A stretch of 64,000 nt of DNA from Shewanella psychropiezotolerans (GCF_007197555.1 NZ_CP041614.1:4828001-4892000), one strand, 5' to 3'. Numbered from the stretch's first letter, positions 1 through 9,467 are shown. Notes: a model not told the origin generated them from the sequence alone. Translations and numbers: made by a program.

Positions 1-1170
1 AGTGAACAGGCCTAAGGTAAAATCTGTATTGGTCGCCTGTACTACATCAGGCAAGATACTCATCTCGAATACACTGCCGCCGAAGGTACTGAACCAGACA
101 ATGGAGGTCATAGTGGGTATGAGTATGGTGCACAGCAGATATTGACGTATGGTACGACCACGACTGATTCGAGCGATAAAGGGACCGACAAAAGGTGCCC
201 AGGCAATCCACCAGACAAAATAGATGATGCTCCAACCTTCACTCCATTGTCGAGAATCCATATCAATAGAGAAAGAGACAGACGGTAAGAGTTGCAGATA
301 AGTCAGAGTTGAAGTCACCACAGTACTGGCGATAGATAGAGGGTCGACCAAGGCTAACACCGCCACCAGCATGACGACGACCAACAGCAGATTAAACAGA
401 CTCATCCGCTTGATGCCCTTATCCAGCCCCATGGTAGATGAAAGGGTAAAGGCTAAGGTGATGGCCATTAGCAGACCGAGTCGAAAACTCAGTCCACCAA
501 TATCTGAGCCTATGCTCTGCTCCACGCCACTTTCCACTAAGGCTATGGTATTGGCCAAGGTTCCAGCCACGCCGAAGATCACCGCCACCACAGCCAGAAG
601 ATCGAATACTTGATACCGGCTTGACTCTGGTTTATCGGTGAAGCTTGCCGAGATGGTCATAGGTCTGGACTTATTGAAGGCAAACCATGCCATCACCAAA
701 CCTGAAATAGCATAGAGGCTCCAGGCATGTAGCCCCCAATGAAAATAGGTCAAGGCTAGGGCACTATCTTTACCTATGTTATCGACAGACACAAATGCGG
801 GGGGGTGCGCATAATGGGCGATAGGCTCGGCCACGCCCCAGAAAATAAGTCCCGACCCCATACCTGCGGCAAATAACATGGCGGTCCAGCTGACAAAGCC
901 AAATTCGGGTTTAGCACCTTTACCTAACTTAATTTTACCCCAAGGACTCAAGGCGATGGCCAGAGATAAAATCACAAATAGGGAGGGAATGATGATAAAA
1001 GCCAGGCCAAATTCGTGGATAGCATAACCCGTTACCCCGGCCACCAAAGATATTGCCGTCTCGGGGAAGATGAGGAAGGCGGCCGCCGCAATACAACAGC
1101 AGATAAGGCCTATGGACTCCCGACTCAATTGACTCATCAGGTTTCGAATGGAATGCGTTAATGTGTTCAT
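1..1170 (-). CDS. BCCT family betaine/choline/carnitine transporter (partial, C-terminus off the window)
   Basis: The minus strand reads open for 390 codons from the ATG at 1170 to the window edge. An in-frame TAA lies shortly upstream, so the start cannot be much earlier; an internal ATG at codon 12 is an alternative. The protein is very hydrophobic with repeated membrane segments. It carries the BCCT hallmarks GMGSGLIFWGVAEP, HWGLHAWSLYAISGL and WWIAWAPFVGPFIARISRG. Members of this family take up glycine betaine, choline, carnitine or related quaternary amines by Na+ or H+ symport or antiport at the inner membrane, usually for osmoprotection or as nutrients. The substrate cannot be told from sequence. 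It lies downstream of the thioesterase gene but is separated from it by a terminator. A seven-G run at 799-805 inside the gene is in frame. Confidence 0.93.
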   Translation of the reverse strand, partial: MNTLTHSIRNLMSQLSRESIGLICCCIAAAAFLIFPETAISLVAGVTGYAIHEFGLAFIIIPSLFVILSLAIALSPWGKIKLGKGAKPEFGFVSWTAMLFAAGMGSGLIFWGVAEPIAHYAHPPAFVSVDNIGKDSALALTYFHWGLHAWSLYAISGLVMAWFAFNKSRPMTISASFTDKPESSRYQVFDLLAVVAVIFGVAGTLANTIALVESGVEQSIGSDIGGLSFRLGLLMAITLAFTLSSTMGLDKGIKRMSLFNLLLVVVMLVAVLALVDPLSIASTVVTSTLTYLQLLPSVSFSIDMDSRQWSEGWSIIYFVWWIAWAPFVGPFIARISRGRTIRQYLLCTILIPTMTSIVWFSTFGGSVFEMSILPDVVQATNTDFTLGLFT

Positions 1171-1259
1171 AGGGCTGACAGGATTTTATTGTCCGGCATA
1201 GTAGCAAGGCACAGACCGGAAGGCATGAATTGGCCGCTAGCCTAACACACTGACAATAA

Positions 1260-1287
1260 AAAGGACTAAGCCTATGCCTAGTCCTTT
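1260..1287 (-). terminator. Rho-independent terminator behind the thioesterase gene
   Basis: A perfect 9-bp stem (AAAGGACTA paired with TAGTCCTTT) with a 10-nt loop is followed on the minus strand by a T-rich tract. It starts 18 bases after the thioesterase stop codon. Confidence 0.7.
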
Positions 1288-1305
1288 AATTCTTCAGGCC
1301 TCGAG

Positions 1306-1674
1306 TCAGGCTGCGTTTGCACGAATTCCATGTGGAATTGGCAAGCCCTGCTCATTAACATTCACGAACACCATCTTATCTATGTAGACCACAGGTAGAC
1401 GGGTCACCTTGTTTCTCACCTCACAGCGCACGGTTATCGAGCTAGAACCAGCGCTGACCATCTCTAGTCCAAACTCGATAACATCTCCCTGCCTGACAGG
1501 AGTTCTGAAGTTAATCTCCGAAATAATCTTAGTCACTATGCTCTGGCTGTGCATCTGGCACCCGGCAAAAATGGCCGCCTCCTCATCTATCCAACTTAAC
1601 AGCTGGCCACCAAACAGTGCATTAGCAGGATTTAGGTGCTCAGGTTTGATAAATCTACGGCTGTAATATTTCAT
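1306..1674 (-). CDS. Acyl-CoA thioesterase, hotdog fold (YciA/BFIT-like)
   Basis: A 122-residue single hotdog domain. Near the N-terminus it has the motif NPANALFGGQLLSWIDEEAA (residues 15-34), which matches the Asn...LFGG..(L/M).W.D signature of acyl-CoA hydrolases; Asp30 corresponds to the catalytic acid known from YciA. The family hydrolyses acyl-CoA to free acid and CoA in the cytoplasm. The mid-region 'FRTPVRQGDVIEFG' is also typical. The gene appears monocistronic, with its own terminator. Substrate length preference cannot be read from the sequence. Confidence 0.85.
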   Translation of the reverse strand: MKYYSRRFIKPEHLNPANALFGGQLLSWIDEEAAIFAGCQMHSQSIVTKIISEINFRTPVRQGDVIEFGLEMVSAGSSSITVRCEVRNKVTRLPVVYIDKMVFVNVNEQGLPIPHGIRANAA

Positions 1675-2076
1675 TTATATCTCCCTTCTTAAAACTTAAC
1701 AGTCAAAAGTTAATCAGTTTCAATGTCTGACTACAAAGATTCAGAGCCAGTAACAGGCCTTCATTTCGAATGACACTAAATACCTATTAATAGGTAGCAA
1801 GTTGAGGGCCAACTTTTAATTAGCTAATAAACAACAGCTTAATAAGATATTAAATGGAACTACCTCACCAATATCGAGCAAGTCTCGGTAGTTTGCACCG
1901 TAAGCAAACAGATTGAGCTCAGCAAGAAAAGAGTAAAGCCTCGTCGCCCCACAACAAAGTCACAAAACCTACACATACCCAACCCATTTCTGTCATGAAA
2001 AACACCGACAATCGTCGCGTCTAAAAATGAAATCCCAACATACCTCAATACAATAAGGGTGATGATAGTGATTAAT
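1675..2076. other. Intergenic region upstream of the alkaline phosphatase pair
   Basis: About 400 bases separate the thioesterase start from the first phosphatase. No RNA gene or convincing ORF is seen. One CTGTCAT heptamer at 1990-1996 matches the Pho-box half-site, but the expected second heptamer 11 bases downstream is absent; a weaker CCGACAA follows at 15 bases. Control by PhoB is therefore possible but not demonstrated. Confidence 0.4.
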
Positions 2077-3567
2077 ATGAAAAAAGTAGCTGCACTCGTT
2101 TCATGCAGTTTAGTGACTATGGCGGCCAACGCCGCAGTTTTACCTGCCACGCAAACTGACAGTCTATGGTTCAAAACCAGTGCGCAAGTTGTCAACGATA
2201 AAACCCTGCAAACGAACAAGACCCAAGCCAAAAATGTCATTCTGTTTGTCGGTGACGGCATGGGTATTTCGACACTCACGGCGGCGCGCATCTATCAAGG
2301 TCAGCAGCTCCAAGGCAATGACGGTGGTGAAGAAAACTTTCTTAGCTTCGAGCAGTTTCCTCACACGGCCCTAGTTAAAACCTATAACACCAACCAGCAG
2401 ACTCCGGATTCAGCTGGCACTATGACCGCCATGGCTACCGGGGTTAAGTCTAAAGCCGGAGTGTTATCTGTTTCAGATGCCAGCCTTCGCGCTAACTGCT
2501 TATCATCTAAAGGTAACGAGTTAATCACCCTAGTCGACTTAGCCAATGCCAAGGGGCTATCTACTGGCGTTGTCAGTACGGCTCGTATCACACACGCCAC
2601 ACCAGCTGCGACTTATGCCGCAACACCAGAGCGAGGCTGGGAAGCCGATAGCAATTTACCTACAGAAGCAATAACCAATGAATGTAAAGACATAGCGTAT
2701 CAGCTAGTGATGCGTGATGAGGCTGACGCTTTGAGTGTGGCATTGGGAGGCGGCCGCCGCAATTTCATTCCTGATACCGTGACCGACGGTGAGAATAAAT
2801 CGGGTCGTCGCAGTGATGGTGTGGATCTCACTCAAGCCTGGACAGAAAACTTCAGCAATGCCGCCTATGTGTGGGATAAAGAAGGTTTCGATGCCATAGA
2901 TACCAGCACTACAGATCATCTGCTTGGCCTGTTTAATTCGTCACATATGGAATATGAGGCGGACCGTCTAGATGACACCGCAGGTGAGCCCTCACTCACA
3001 GAGATGACCACCAAGTCCATCGAGATCCTCAACAAGAATGAGCAAGGCTACTTGCTTATCGTTGAGTCGGGCCGAATCGATCACGCTCACCATGCGGGTA
3101 ATGCCCATCGCGCCCTAGTGGACACGGTAGAATTATCAAATGCGGTAAAAGCCGCGTTTGAAAATACCAACCCCGATGACACCTTAATCATGGTCACCGC
3201 AGATCACAGCCATGTATTCACCATTGCCGGTTACCCGGAGCGTGGTAATCCCATTCTTGGTCTGGTCCATAACGTAGGTGGTGACTTAGCCATAGCAGAC
3301 GATGGCAAGCCATACACTACATTAGGCTACACCAATGGCCCCGGCGCCATTATCGGCCAGCGTGATGATCTTTCATCAGTCGATACAGAGCAGAAAAATT
3401 TTATGCAACAGTCATTAGTGCCATTAAGCAGTGAAACCCATGCGGGTGAAGATATCAGCCTTCATGCAACTGGCCCCGGCTCTCATCTGGCTCAAGGTGT
3501 TATCGAGCAGAATGTGATCTTCCATATCATCAACCAGGCGCAATCGCTTGGCGGCACTAAATACTAA
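2077..3567 (+). CDS. Alkaline phosphatase, exported (first of a tandem pair)
   Basis: Predicted periplasmic phosphomonoesterase of the PhoA superfamily. The chosen ATG gives a classic signal peptide (MKKVAALVSCSLVTMAANAA); in-frame GTG or ATG starts 15-18 bases upstream would add a few residues before the basic region. Metal-site motifs are present in order: GDGMG, TPDSAGTMTAM (the Ser after Asp is the expected nucleophile), DHAHHAGNAHRA, TADHSH and ETHAGED. The length of 496 residues is normal for the family. The second phosphatase follows after 27 bases, suggesting one operon for phosphate scavenging from organic esters. The protein is clearly similar along its whole length to its neighbour. 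Phosphate-specific control is plausible, but only half a Pho box was found. Confidence 0.93.
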   Translation: MKKVAALVSCSLVTMAANAAVLPATQTDSLWFKTSAQVVNDKTLQTNKTQAKNVILFVGDGMGISTLTAARIYQGQQLQGNDGGEENFLSFEQFPHTALVKTYNTNQQTPDSAGTMTAMATGVKSKAGVLSVSDASLRANCLSSKGNELITLVDLANAKGLSTGVVSTARITHATPAATYAATPERGWEADSNLPTEAITNECKDIAYQLVMRDEADALSVALGGGRRNFIPDTVTDGENKSGRRSDGVDLTQAWTENFSNAAYVWDKEGFDAIDTSTTDHLLGLFNSSHMEYEADRLDDTAGEPSLTEMTTKSIEILNKNEQGYLLIVESGRIDHAHHAGNAHRALVDTVELSNAVKAAFENTNPDDTLIMVTADHSHVFTIAGYPERGNPILGLVHNVGGDLAIADDGKPYTTLGYTNGPGAIIGQRDDLSSVDTEQKNFMQQSLVPLSSETHAGEDISLHATGPGSHLAQGVIEQNVIFHIINQAQSLGGTKY

Positions 3568-3594
3568 TCAAACAGTACTCATCTGGAGCAAATC

Positions 3595-5226
3595 ATGAAT
3601 AAGAAATTTCTCGTACTGTCGATGGCAGCAATTTTAGGTTTGGCGGCGTGTGGTAGCGACGGTGACAACGGCACAAACGGCAGTGATGGTAACAATGGCA
3701 GTGATGGCAATAACGGCAGCGACGGTAAAGATTGGGCCGCAGTCAATGAGTGGTACATAGATGGCCAACGTCGTGTGACTCAAGCCAGTGAACTAGAGGT
3801 AAATAATCAAGCAGGCGCAGCTAAAAACATTATCCTTTTCGTCGGTGACGGCATGGGGGTTTCAACTGTGACGGCGGCGCGAATATTAGATGGTCAACTT
3901 AAAGGCAAGACAGGTGAGGAAAACTCACTTTCGTTCGAGACCTTGCCTTATCTTGGTCTGGCTAAAACCTACAATGTCGATGGTCAGACACCTGATTCTG
4001 CCGGCACCATGACGGCCATGGTCACAGGAGTTAAAACCGATGTTGGCGTGCTTTCACAGGCTGAAGGCGTGACTCGCGGAAATTGTGCGTCGACTCAGGG
4101 ACAAGATCTAATGACTTCCATCGAACTTGCCTCTATTGCAGGCATGTCCACTGGGGTGATATCTACCGCCCGTATCACCCATGCAACCCCTGCCGCGACC
4201 TATGCCCATTCACCGGAGCGCAACTGGGAGAGTGATGCGGACCTGACGGTAGAAGCCGTGAGTAACGGCTGTAAAGATATCGCGGCTCAACTGCTGGATT
4301 ACGGCTATGGCTCGGGTATCAACGTGGTGATGGGCGGCGGACGTCGCGCATTTATCCCTAATACAATGACAGATCCTGAAGGCAAGAGTGGTAAGCGACT
4401 CGATGGCCGTGACTTAACATCTGAGTGGACCGCTAAATATGCCAACTCAGCTTATGTTGCCGACAGAGACAGCTTCTTAGCATTGGATCCAGCAACCACA
4501 GACCATGCCCTCGGTCTGTTTAATTCATCTCATATGGAATATGACTACGACCGTACGACAGACGGCGCGACTGGCGAGCCATCCCTTGCCGAAATGACGG
4601 CCAAGTCTATCGATATTCTCAAGAAGAATGACAAAGGCTTCGTGCTTATCATAGAAGCGGGTCGTATCGACCATGCCCACCATGCAGGCAATGCGGCAAG
4701 AGCGCTACACGACACAATTGCTCTGTCTGAAGCCGTGCGCGTCGCCATGGAAAAGACCTCGAGCAAGGATACTCTGCTTGTGGTTACCGCAGATCACAGC
4801 CATGTGTTCACCATTGCCGGTTACCCGACTCGAGGCAATCCTATTCTGGGCCTAGTAAAGGGCAATGATTCCAGCGGCATCTCGGCCGTCACTAACTCAA
4901 CCGATGCCAACGGCATGCCTTACACTACGGTGGGCTACACCAATGGTCGTGGCTACGCAGCTTTGGAAACTGGCGGAGATGAGCGCTATGGCCTACCAAT
5001 CGCAGCCGGTCGTTTCGACCTCAACTATGTGGATACACAAAGCGCAGGATTCCATCAAGAAGCCTTAGTGCCATTAGAGTCTGAAACCCATGCGGGAGAA
5101 GATGTGGGAATTTTTGCCAGTGGACCCGGCGCGCACTTAGTGCAAGGGACTGTAGAGCAGAACCATATTTTCCATGTGATAAACCACGCCGCGAGCTTAG
5201 TCGTAAAAGCCGAAGCGGCTCTATAA
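3595..5226 (+). CDS. Alkaline phosphatase lipoprotein (second of a tandem pair)
   Basis: A 543-residue paralogue of the preceding gene with the same catalytic motifs: GDGMG, TPDSAGTMTAM, DHAHHAGNAARA, TADHSH and ETHAGED. The N-terminus differs. MNKKFLVLSMAAILGLAAC ends in a canonical LAAC lipobox, so the enzyme should be lipid-anchored. After the anchor comes a Gly/Asp/Asn/Ser-rich repetitive linker (residues about 20-46, repeats of GSDGNN) that probably spaces the catalytic domain from the membrane. It also has about 15 extra residues near the C-terminus compared with its neighbour. Duplication followed by change of cellular location is the simplest explanation. It shares the upstream gene's promoter, as only 27 bases separate them. 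Confidence 0.93.
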   Translation: MNKKFLVLSMAAILGLAACGSDGDNGTNGSDGNNGSDGNNGSDGKDWAAVNEWYIDGQRRVTQASELEVNNQAGAAKNIILFVGDGMGVSTVTAARILDGQLKGKTGEENSLSFETLPYLGLAKTYNVDGQTPDSAGTMTAMVTGVKTDVGVLSQAEGVTRGNCASTQGQDLMTSIELASIAGMSTGVISTARITHATPAATYAHSPERNWESDADLTVEAVSNGCKDIAAQLLDYGYGSGINVVMGGGRRAFIPNTMTDPEGKSGKRLDGRDLTSEWTAKYANSAYVADRDSFLALDPATTDHALGLFNSSHMEYDYDRTTDGATGEPSLAEMTAKSIDILKKNDKGFVLIIEAGRIDHAHHAGNAARALHDTIALSEAVRVAMEKTSSKDTLLVVTADHSHVFTIAGYPTRGNPILGLVKGNDSSGISAVTNSTDANGMPYTTVGYTNGRGYAALETGGDERYGLPIAAGRFDLNYVDTQSAGFHQEALVPLESETHAGEDVGIFASGPGAHLVQGTVEQNHIFHVINHAASLVVKAEAAL

Positions 5227-5239
5227 GCCGCTATTTATT

Positions 5240-5280
5240 GGCCGTCTAATCTTATACCCATAGGTACGACTTAGACGGCC
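5240..5280. terminator. Stem-loop after the phosphatase pair
   Basis: A 10-bp perfect stem (GGCCGTCTAA with TTAGACGGCC) and a 21-nt loop, without a proper T tract. It may attenuate transcription into the following gene or protect the 3' end. Confidence 0.45.
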
Positions 5281-5313
5281 TTCATTCAAACAATCCAAAG
5301 CACAGGAGTTGTT

Positions 5314-6138
5314 ATGAAGTATTCTTTGCTGAGCGCCACCCTACTCATAGGTTTCGTTCACACAGTGTCGGCTCATTCAACAGCGAGTCATTCCACTGCA
5401 GCTAACCTATCAACAGCGAGTCAATCGACGCAGATTCAGCCAGCCTTGAGTGTCGAGCAGCCTGACAAGATACAGCAGGTATGCGACGGGATATCACCGA
5501 GCCAGCTCAGCGCAACTTATGTGATATTCAAGGGAGATGACTCAAGCAAGCTGGGTCATGAGCTGCAACTGACGCGCTACCAAGATACGGTTATCTACCA
5601 AAGGTCGCCGCAAACCTTCGAGGCTTGGCAGCGTAACGGCGAATATGTTCGCTACTTTCCAATGGATAAACGCTCTGTGAGTTATCGCACTGGCGACCTG
5701 CTATCCCTCAATATCAGCTACGATTTAGAACAGGTCTTTCATCTCGTCTCACCAGAAGTACGCTCTGAGCTTAAGCAAGCCGATGACATCGATCACACTT
5801 GTCTGACAGTTGAGAGTTTTAGCGGTGAACAGGGAGGGCAAGAGGTGAGCCTAGAGTGGGCAACATCACTCGAGCTACCCTACCGCCTCACTATGGGTCG
5901 AGGGGAGCAACGACTGACTTATCAACTCAGCGAGGTAAAGTCGGTCACACCTGCGGATTTTAAGATCTTGACTGCGGGATACAAAGATATCGATTTTGCC
6001 GATGTGGGCGACAGCGAGTCAGATCCCTTTATCGCCAAGATGATCACTCAAGGATTCATTCAACACGGCAGCTCAGGGTTTTATACCAGTGACGGACAAC
6101 AGATGCCCGGCAGTAGTCATAATAACCACTCTCACTAG
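5314..6138 (+). CDS. Unknown exported protein downstream of the phosphatases
   Basis: I do not recognise this 274-residue protein. It starts with a signal peptide (MKYSLLSATLLIGFVHTVSA), followed by a low-complexity His/Ser/Thr/Ala stretch with near-repeats (HSTASHSTA, LSTASQST). A soluble region of about 200 residues with two cysteines follows, ending in the His-rich tail GSSHNNHSH. The His-rich ends suggest metal contact, which would fit a helper for the Zn/Mg-dependent phosphatases upstream, but this is inference from position only. A GGAG-type ribosome site precedes the ATG. It is likely co-transcribed at least in part with the phosphatases, since only a stem-loop without a T tract intervenes. 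Confidence 0.75.
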   Translation: MKYSLLSATLLIGFVHTVSAHSTASHSTAANLSTASQSTQIQPALSVEQPDKIQQVCDGISPSQLSATYVIFKGDDSSKLGHELQLTRYQDTVIYQRSPQTFEAWQRNGEYVRYFPMDKRSVSYRTGDLLSLNISYDLEQVFHLVSPEVRSELKQADDIDHTCLTVESFSGEQGGQEVSLEWATSLELPYRLTMGRGEQRLTYQLSEVKSVTPADFKILTAGYKDIDFADVGDSESDPFIAKMITQGFIQHGSSGFYTSDGQQMPGSSHNNHSH

Positions 6139-6197
6139 AGGCGCTAACTGTAGAAATACCTAGCCTTGGTATTCTTGGTTTTAATAAGAGTGAATTT

Positions 6198-6223
6198 AAA
6201 AAGTCTGCCTCGGCAGACTTTTT
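6198..6223. terminator. Bidirectional terminator
   Basis: A 12-bp perfect stem, AAAAAGTCTGCC with GGCAGACTTTTT, and a 2-nt loop, between two convergent genes. It has an A tract on one side and a T tract on the other, so it can serve both strands. Confidence 0.85.
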
Positions 6224-6262
6224 AATGATTACATTACTGGCTAATGAGTCACTATCAGACCA

Positions 6263-7273
6263 TTAAGCCAGCAAGCCTTTTAGTTTAGCGATAAAGCTAT
6301 CGATATCGGCTCGGCTGATATCGGCATGAGTCACTAACCTCAAAGTAGAACCCGGGCTGATTAATATCCCCAGAGACTTAAGCTCGGTCGCGATATGCTT
6401 GATGTCTACATCTTGCTTCACCTCGGCAAACAGCATATTGGTTTGCACCTGCTGAGCTTCTATCTCAAATTCATCAAGCTCAGACAAACACTCAGCTAAA
6501 TAGCGCGCGTTGTCATGATCGATAGCCAGGCGATCGACTTGGTCAGTGATAGCAAGTTTAGCCGCTGCGGCTAAAATACCGGCTTGGCGCATGCCACCGC
6601 CAAGCATCTTACGCCAGCGCCTGGCTTTATGAATTAAGCGCTCATCACCTAAAAGCAAGGAGCCTACCGGAGCACACAGGCCTTTAGAGAGGCAGATAGA
6701 AACGGAATCAAAATATTGGGTGATGTCACCGATAGCGATATTTTGCGCAACGGCCGCATTAGCGACTCGAGCACCATCTAAGTGGATTTTCAGCTTATTG
6801 TCGAATGCTAACGTTTGCGCTTGTGCCAAATAGGCCTGCGGCAAGACTTTCCCCCCAATGGTGTTCTCGAGGCTGAGCAATTGAGTGTGAGCAAAGTGGA
6901 CATCATCAGGCTTAATTGCAGCCTGAATGTCGGTGAGCAAGATACTGCCGTCTGCTTGGTTAGTCAGCGGTTGAGGCTGGATGCTGCCAAGTACCGCCGC
7001 GCCGCCTCCTTCAAACTTGTAGTTATGAGCCTGCTGGCCACAAATATACTCATCGCCACGTTCACAATGAGCCATCAAGGCCAATAAGTTTGCTTGAGTA
7101 CCTGATGAAGTGAATAAGGCACCATCGAAGCCATACATCTCGGCGGCCATGGCCTCTAAACTGTTTACCGTAGGATCATCGCCATAAACATCATCCCCTA
7201 CTTCGGCATTGGCTATTGCCTCGCGCATTGCAGTCGTTGGCTTGGTTACTGTATCACTGCGAAAATCGATCAT
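6263..7273 (-). CDS. ltaE: Low-specificity L-threonine aldolase
   Basis: A PLP-dependent enzyme that cleaves L-threonine or L-allo-threonine to glycine and acetaldehyde in the cytoplasm. The N-terminus MIDFRSDTVTKPTTAMREAI is diagnostic of the family, followed by GDDVYGDDPTVNSLE and SSGTQANLLALMAH. The PLP lysine is expected in SICLSKGLCAPVGSLL. The length of 336 residues is normal. The gene stands alone between a bidirectional terminator and a 370-base AT-rich intergenic region. A six-C run at 6851-6856 is in frame. Confidence 0.95.
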   Translation of the reverse strand: MIDFRSDTVTKPTTAMREAIANAEVGDDVYGDDPTVNSLEAMAAEMYGFDGALFTSSGTQANLLALMAHCERGDEYICGQQAHNYKFEGGGAAVLGSIQPQPLTNQADGSILLTDIQAAIKPDDVHFAHTQLLSLENTIGGKVLPQAYLAQAQTLAFDNKLKIHLDGARVANAAVAQNIAIGDITQYFDSVSICLSKGLCAPVGSLLLGDERLIHKARRWRKMLGGGMRQAGILAAAAKLAITDQVDRLAIDHDNARYLAECLSELDEFEIEAQQVQTNMLFAEVKQDVDIKHIATELKSLGILISPGSTLRLVTHADISRADIDSFIAKLKGLLA

Positions 7274-7644
7274 CTTAGCCCCTGTTTATGATTTCGAGGC
7301 ATGAATACTACTCCCTGAACATAACGAGTGCCAGTATTTATCTGCCAAAAATAAGAGTCGTTAGCTCATAAGATAAAGTCAGAAATCATCACGAGTAGAA
7401 CTGCAGTTAACACAATAAAAACCCAACAAAACACTAACAATACTTCAAGGCAATGATAAATACATAATTAGTCAATATTGGATTACCATTGCTAACCATA
7501 TAAAAGCAAAATTACCAGCAACAAAGGGAGAGGAAAAAACTTAATCATTACAAATTCTAATCCATAAAATTAATTTTTATAGCTATCACTTCGGTTTTTT
7601 ATCAGGCAAAATCCGTCTCCTTTTACTCAGCGGCACTCTATATC
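7274..7644. other. AT-rich intergenic region between divergent genes
   Basis: Divergent promoter region for ltaE and the TRIC gene. It is strongly AT-rich. I see no operator palindrome, RNA gene or ORF in it. Confidence 0.4.
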
Positions 7645-8277
7645 ATGCAAGAAGTTCAATTTATTAGCCTTCTCTGGCTTATCGGTATCATAGCCGAAGC
7701 GATGACAGGTGCCCTATGTGCAGGTAAGAAGCAGATGGATCTCTTCGGCGTCGTCATCATAGGCTGTGCCACGGCTATCGGTGGGGGTACCTTGCGTGAC
7801 ATGATGCTGGGGAACTATCCCTTAATCTGGGTAGAGAACGTTCATTACCTTATCGCCATTGCATTTGCTTCATTGCTCACCGTAGTGATCGCCCCCGTGA
7901 TGCGCTATCTGTCTAAGCTCTTCTTAGCCATAGATGCCTTAGGCTTGGCGGTATTTTCTATTGTCGGTGCCCAGAAGACACTATTACTAGGGTTTAGCCC
8001 GCTAGTGGCCATCGTCATGGGGCTAGTAACCGGGGTTTTTGGTGGCGTTATTCGTGACATCTTGTGTAATCAAGTGCCGCTGATCTTCAAGAAAGAACTC
8101 TATGCCCTAGTCGCCCTGCTCACTGCCGCACTCTATGTGGGTCTTAAGTCATACGGAGTCAGTGAGTGGGTCAACCTGGCCATCTGTCTGCCATTTGGTT
8201 TCGGCTTGAGAATGCTGGCAATAAAATTCCATTGGGGCATGCCAAAATTTGATTATCAATATGGTGAGGTACATTAA
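7645..8277 (+). CDS. TRIC-family (UPF0126) cation channel homologue
   Basis: A 210-residue inner-membrane protein with about seven hydrophobic segments. It is built from two similar halves, each with a glycine-rich kink followed by Arg-Asp: IGGGTLRDMMLGNYP and FGGVIRDILCNQVP. This is the signature of the bacterial homologues of trimeric intracellular cation (TRIC) channels, formerly UPF0126 (YadS/YicG). Some TRIC homologues conduct K+ and Na+; a glycine-uptake role has also been suggested for YicG-like members. The gene is single, with a strong terminator after it. Confidence 0.88.
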   Translation: MQEVQFISLLWLIGIIAEAMTGALCAGKKQMDLFGVVIIGCATAIGGGTLRDMMLGNYPLIWVENVHYLIAIAFASLLTVVIAPVMRYLSKLFLAIDALGLAVFSIVGAQKTLLLGFSPLVAIVMGLVTGVFGGVIRDILCNQVPLIFKKELYALVALLTAALYVGLKSYGVSEWVNLAICLPFGFGLRMLAIKFHWGMPKFDYQYGEVH

Positions 8278-8338
8278 GACTTGAGATTCTAGTTCCTAGG
8301 GTCCTAGTATCTTAGTTGCATAAATGTTCCAGACATAG

Positions 8339-8364
8339 AAAAGGTCGGCAAATGCCGACCTTTT
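8339..8364. terminator. Terminator between the TRIC gene and mscS
   Basis: AAAAGGTCGGCA pairs with TGCCGACCTTTT around a 2-nt loop and is followed by a T tract on the plus strand. It also works in the minus direction. Confidence 0.85.
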
Positions 8365-8472
8365 TCCTTTTTAACTTCCAGCAGTCTAACTTTCAGCGAT
8401 CTAATTGCCAGCGGTCTCACTCGGTGCGCTAGCGTGTGAGTAAGATCTAGCAGTCACAATAAAAATGTAGAC

Positions 8473-9315
8473 TTAAGCTGCTGCAGAAGATGCAACTGCT
8501 GGTGTCTCTTTCAAGTGAAGATCCATCTGAGGGTATGGGATACCTATGTTAGCTTCATCTAGTGCTAGTTTAATCTGCTCTAGAATTTCAAAATAAGCTG
8601 GCCAGTAATCGCTGCCCTTAACCCATGGGCGAACCACGAAGTTAACCGACGAATCGGCAAGCTCAGACAATGCGATAGTGTAAGCAGGATCTTTCAATAC
8701 ATACTGGTTGTTCTCAATAACGCGCGTCAGTACCTTCTTCGTTTCCAAAAGATCTGCATCATAAGAAACTCCGATAACGAAATCGACACGACGAGTATCC
8801 ATCGCAGAATAGTTAATAATAGTACCGTCCATCATGGCTGAGTTTGGCGCCACAATAAGTTTATTATCCGGTGTCAGTAGCTTAGTTGAGAAAATAGTGA
8901 TCTCATTGACTGTACCCGCGATACCGGCGGCTTCAACATAATCACCGACACGACATGGGCGGAACATCACCATCAAGACGCCTGAAGCGAAATTAGACAG
9001 TGAACCTTGTAGGGCCAAGCCAACCGCTAGACCCGCGGCACCGATAACAGCAACCAGTGATGCTGTCTGTACGCCAATCTGTCCAAGTGTTGCCACTATG
9101 GTGAACACAAACACGAGTGACCATGCCATATTTGAGACAAATGAAATAACGGTAGGATCAACTTTACGCTTGGTCATCAACTTACTAGATAACTTCTTAG
9201 CAATACCGGCACAATATTTACCGATAACAAAGATGACAATCGCAAAAATGATCTTCATTCCATAGGTCACGATAAGCTCTGGCGCTTGCTCGATCAAACC
9301 TTCCAAGTTTTCCAT
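8473..9315 (-). CDS. mscS: Small-conductance mechanosensitive channel MscS
   Basis: A 280-residue inner-membrane tension valve that opens on osmotic downshock. There are three hydrophobic segments in the first 120 residues. The pore-lining TM3 is visible as GAAGLAVGLALQGSLSNFAS, followed by the beta domain start FRPCRVGDYVEAAGIAGTV and the sequence TPDNKLIVAPNSAM typical of MscS. The length is that of the classical short MscS. No partner genes are adjacent. The spaced Gly/Ala pattern of the pore helix is intact. Confidence 0.95.
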   Translation of the reverse strand: MENLEGLIEQAPELIVTYGMKIIFAIVIFVIGKYCAGIAKKLSSKLMTKRKVDPTVISFVSNMAWSLVFVFTIVATLGQIGVQTASLVAVIGAAGLAVGLALQGSLSNFASGVLMVMFRPCRVGDYVEAAGIAGTVNEITIFSTKLLTPDNKLIVAPNSAMMDGTIINYSAMDTRRVDFVIGVSYDADLLETKKVLTRVIENNQYVLKDPAYTIALSELADSSVNFVVRPWVKGSDYWPAYFEILEQIKLALDEANIGIPYPQMDLHLKETPAVASSAAA

Positions 9316-9467
9316 GTATTACTCCCTAAAAATTTCCCAAACAAATGTTTGAGTTAACGCAATTCAAATCTAACACCAAAAAACAGCTCATATAAATATG
9401 AACTGTTTAACCTCAGGTTTAATTCAAATCAAAATTCTAAGCGGACTCCCTGAGCCCTACTTGCTCG

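Noticed and set aside
935..1207. 90-codon minus-strand frame at the start of the BCCT gene
   Set aside because: It is an alternative frame of the real BCCT coding region, whose own frame shows clear transporter motifs.
1990..2010. Pho box before the phosphatases
   Set aside because: Only one heptamer (CTGTCAT) fits; the second is absent at the required 11-base spacing, so I do not list it as a site.
1860..2291. 143-codon minus-strand frame upstream of and into the first phosphatase
   Set aside because: It overlaps the phosphatase coding start in antisense, has no family features and no ribosome site.
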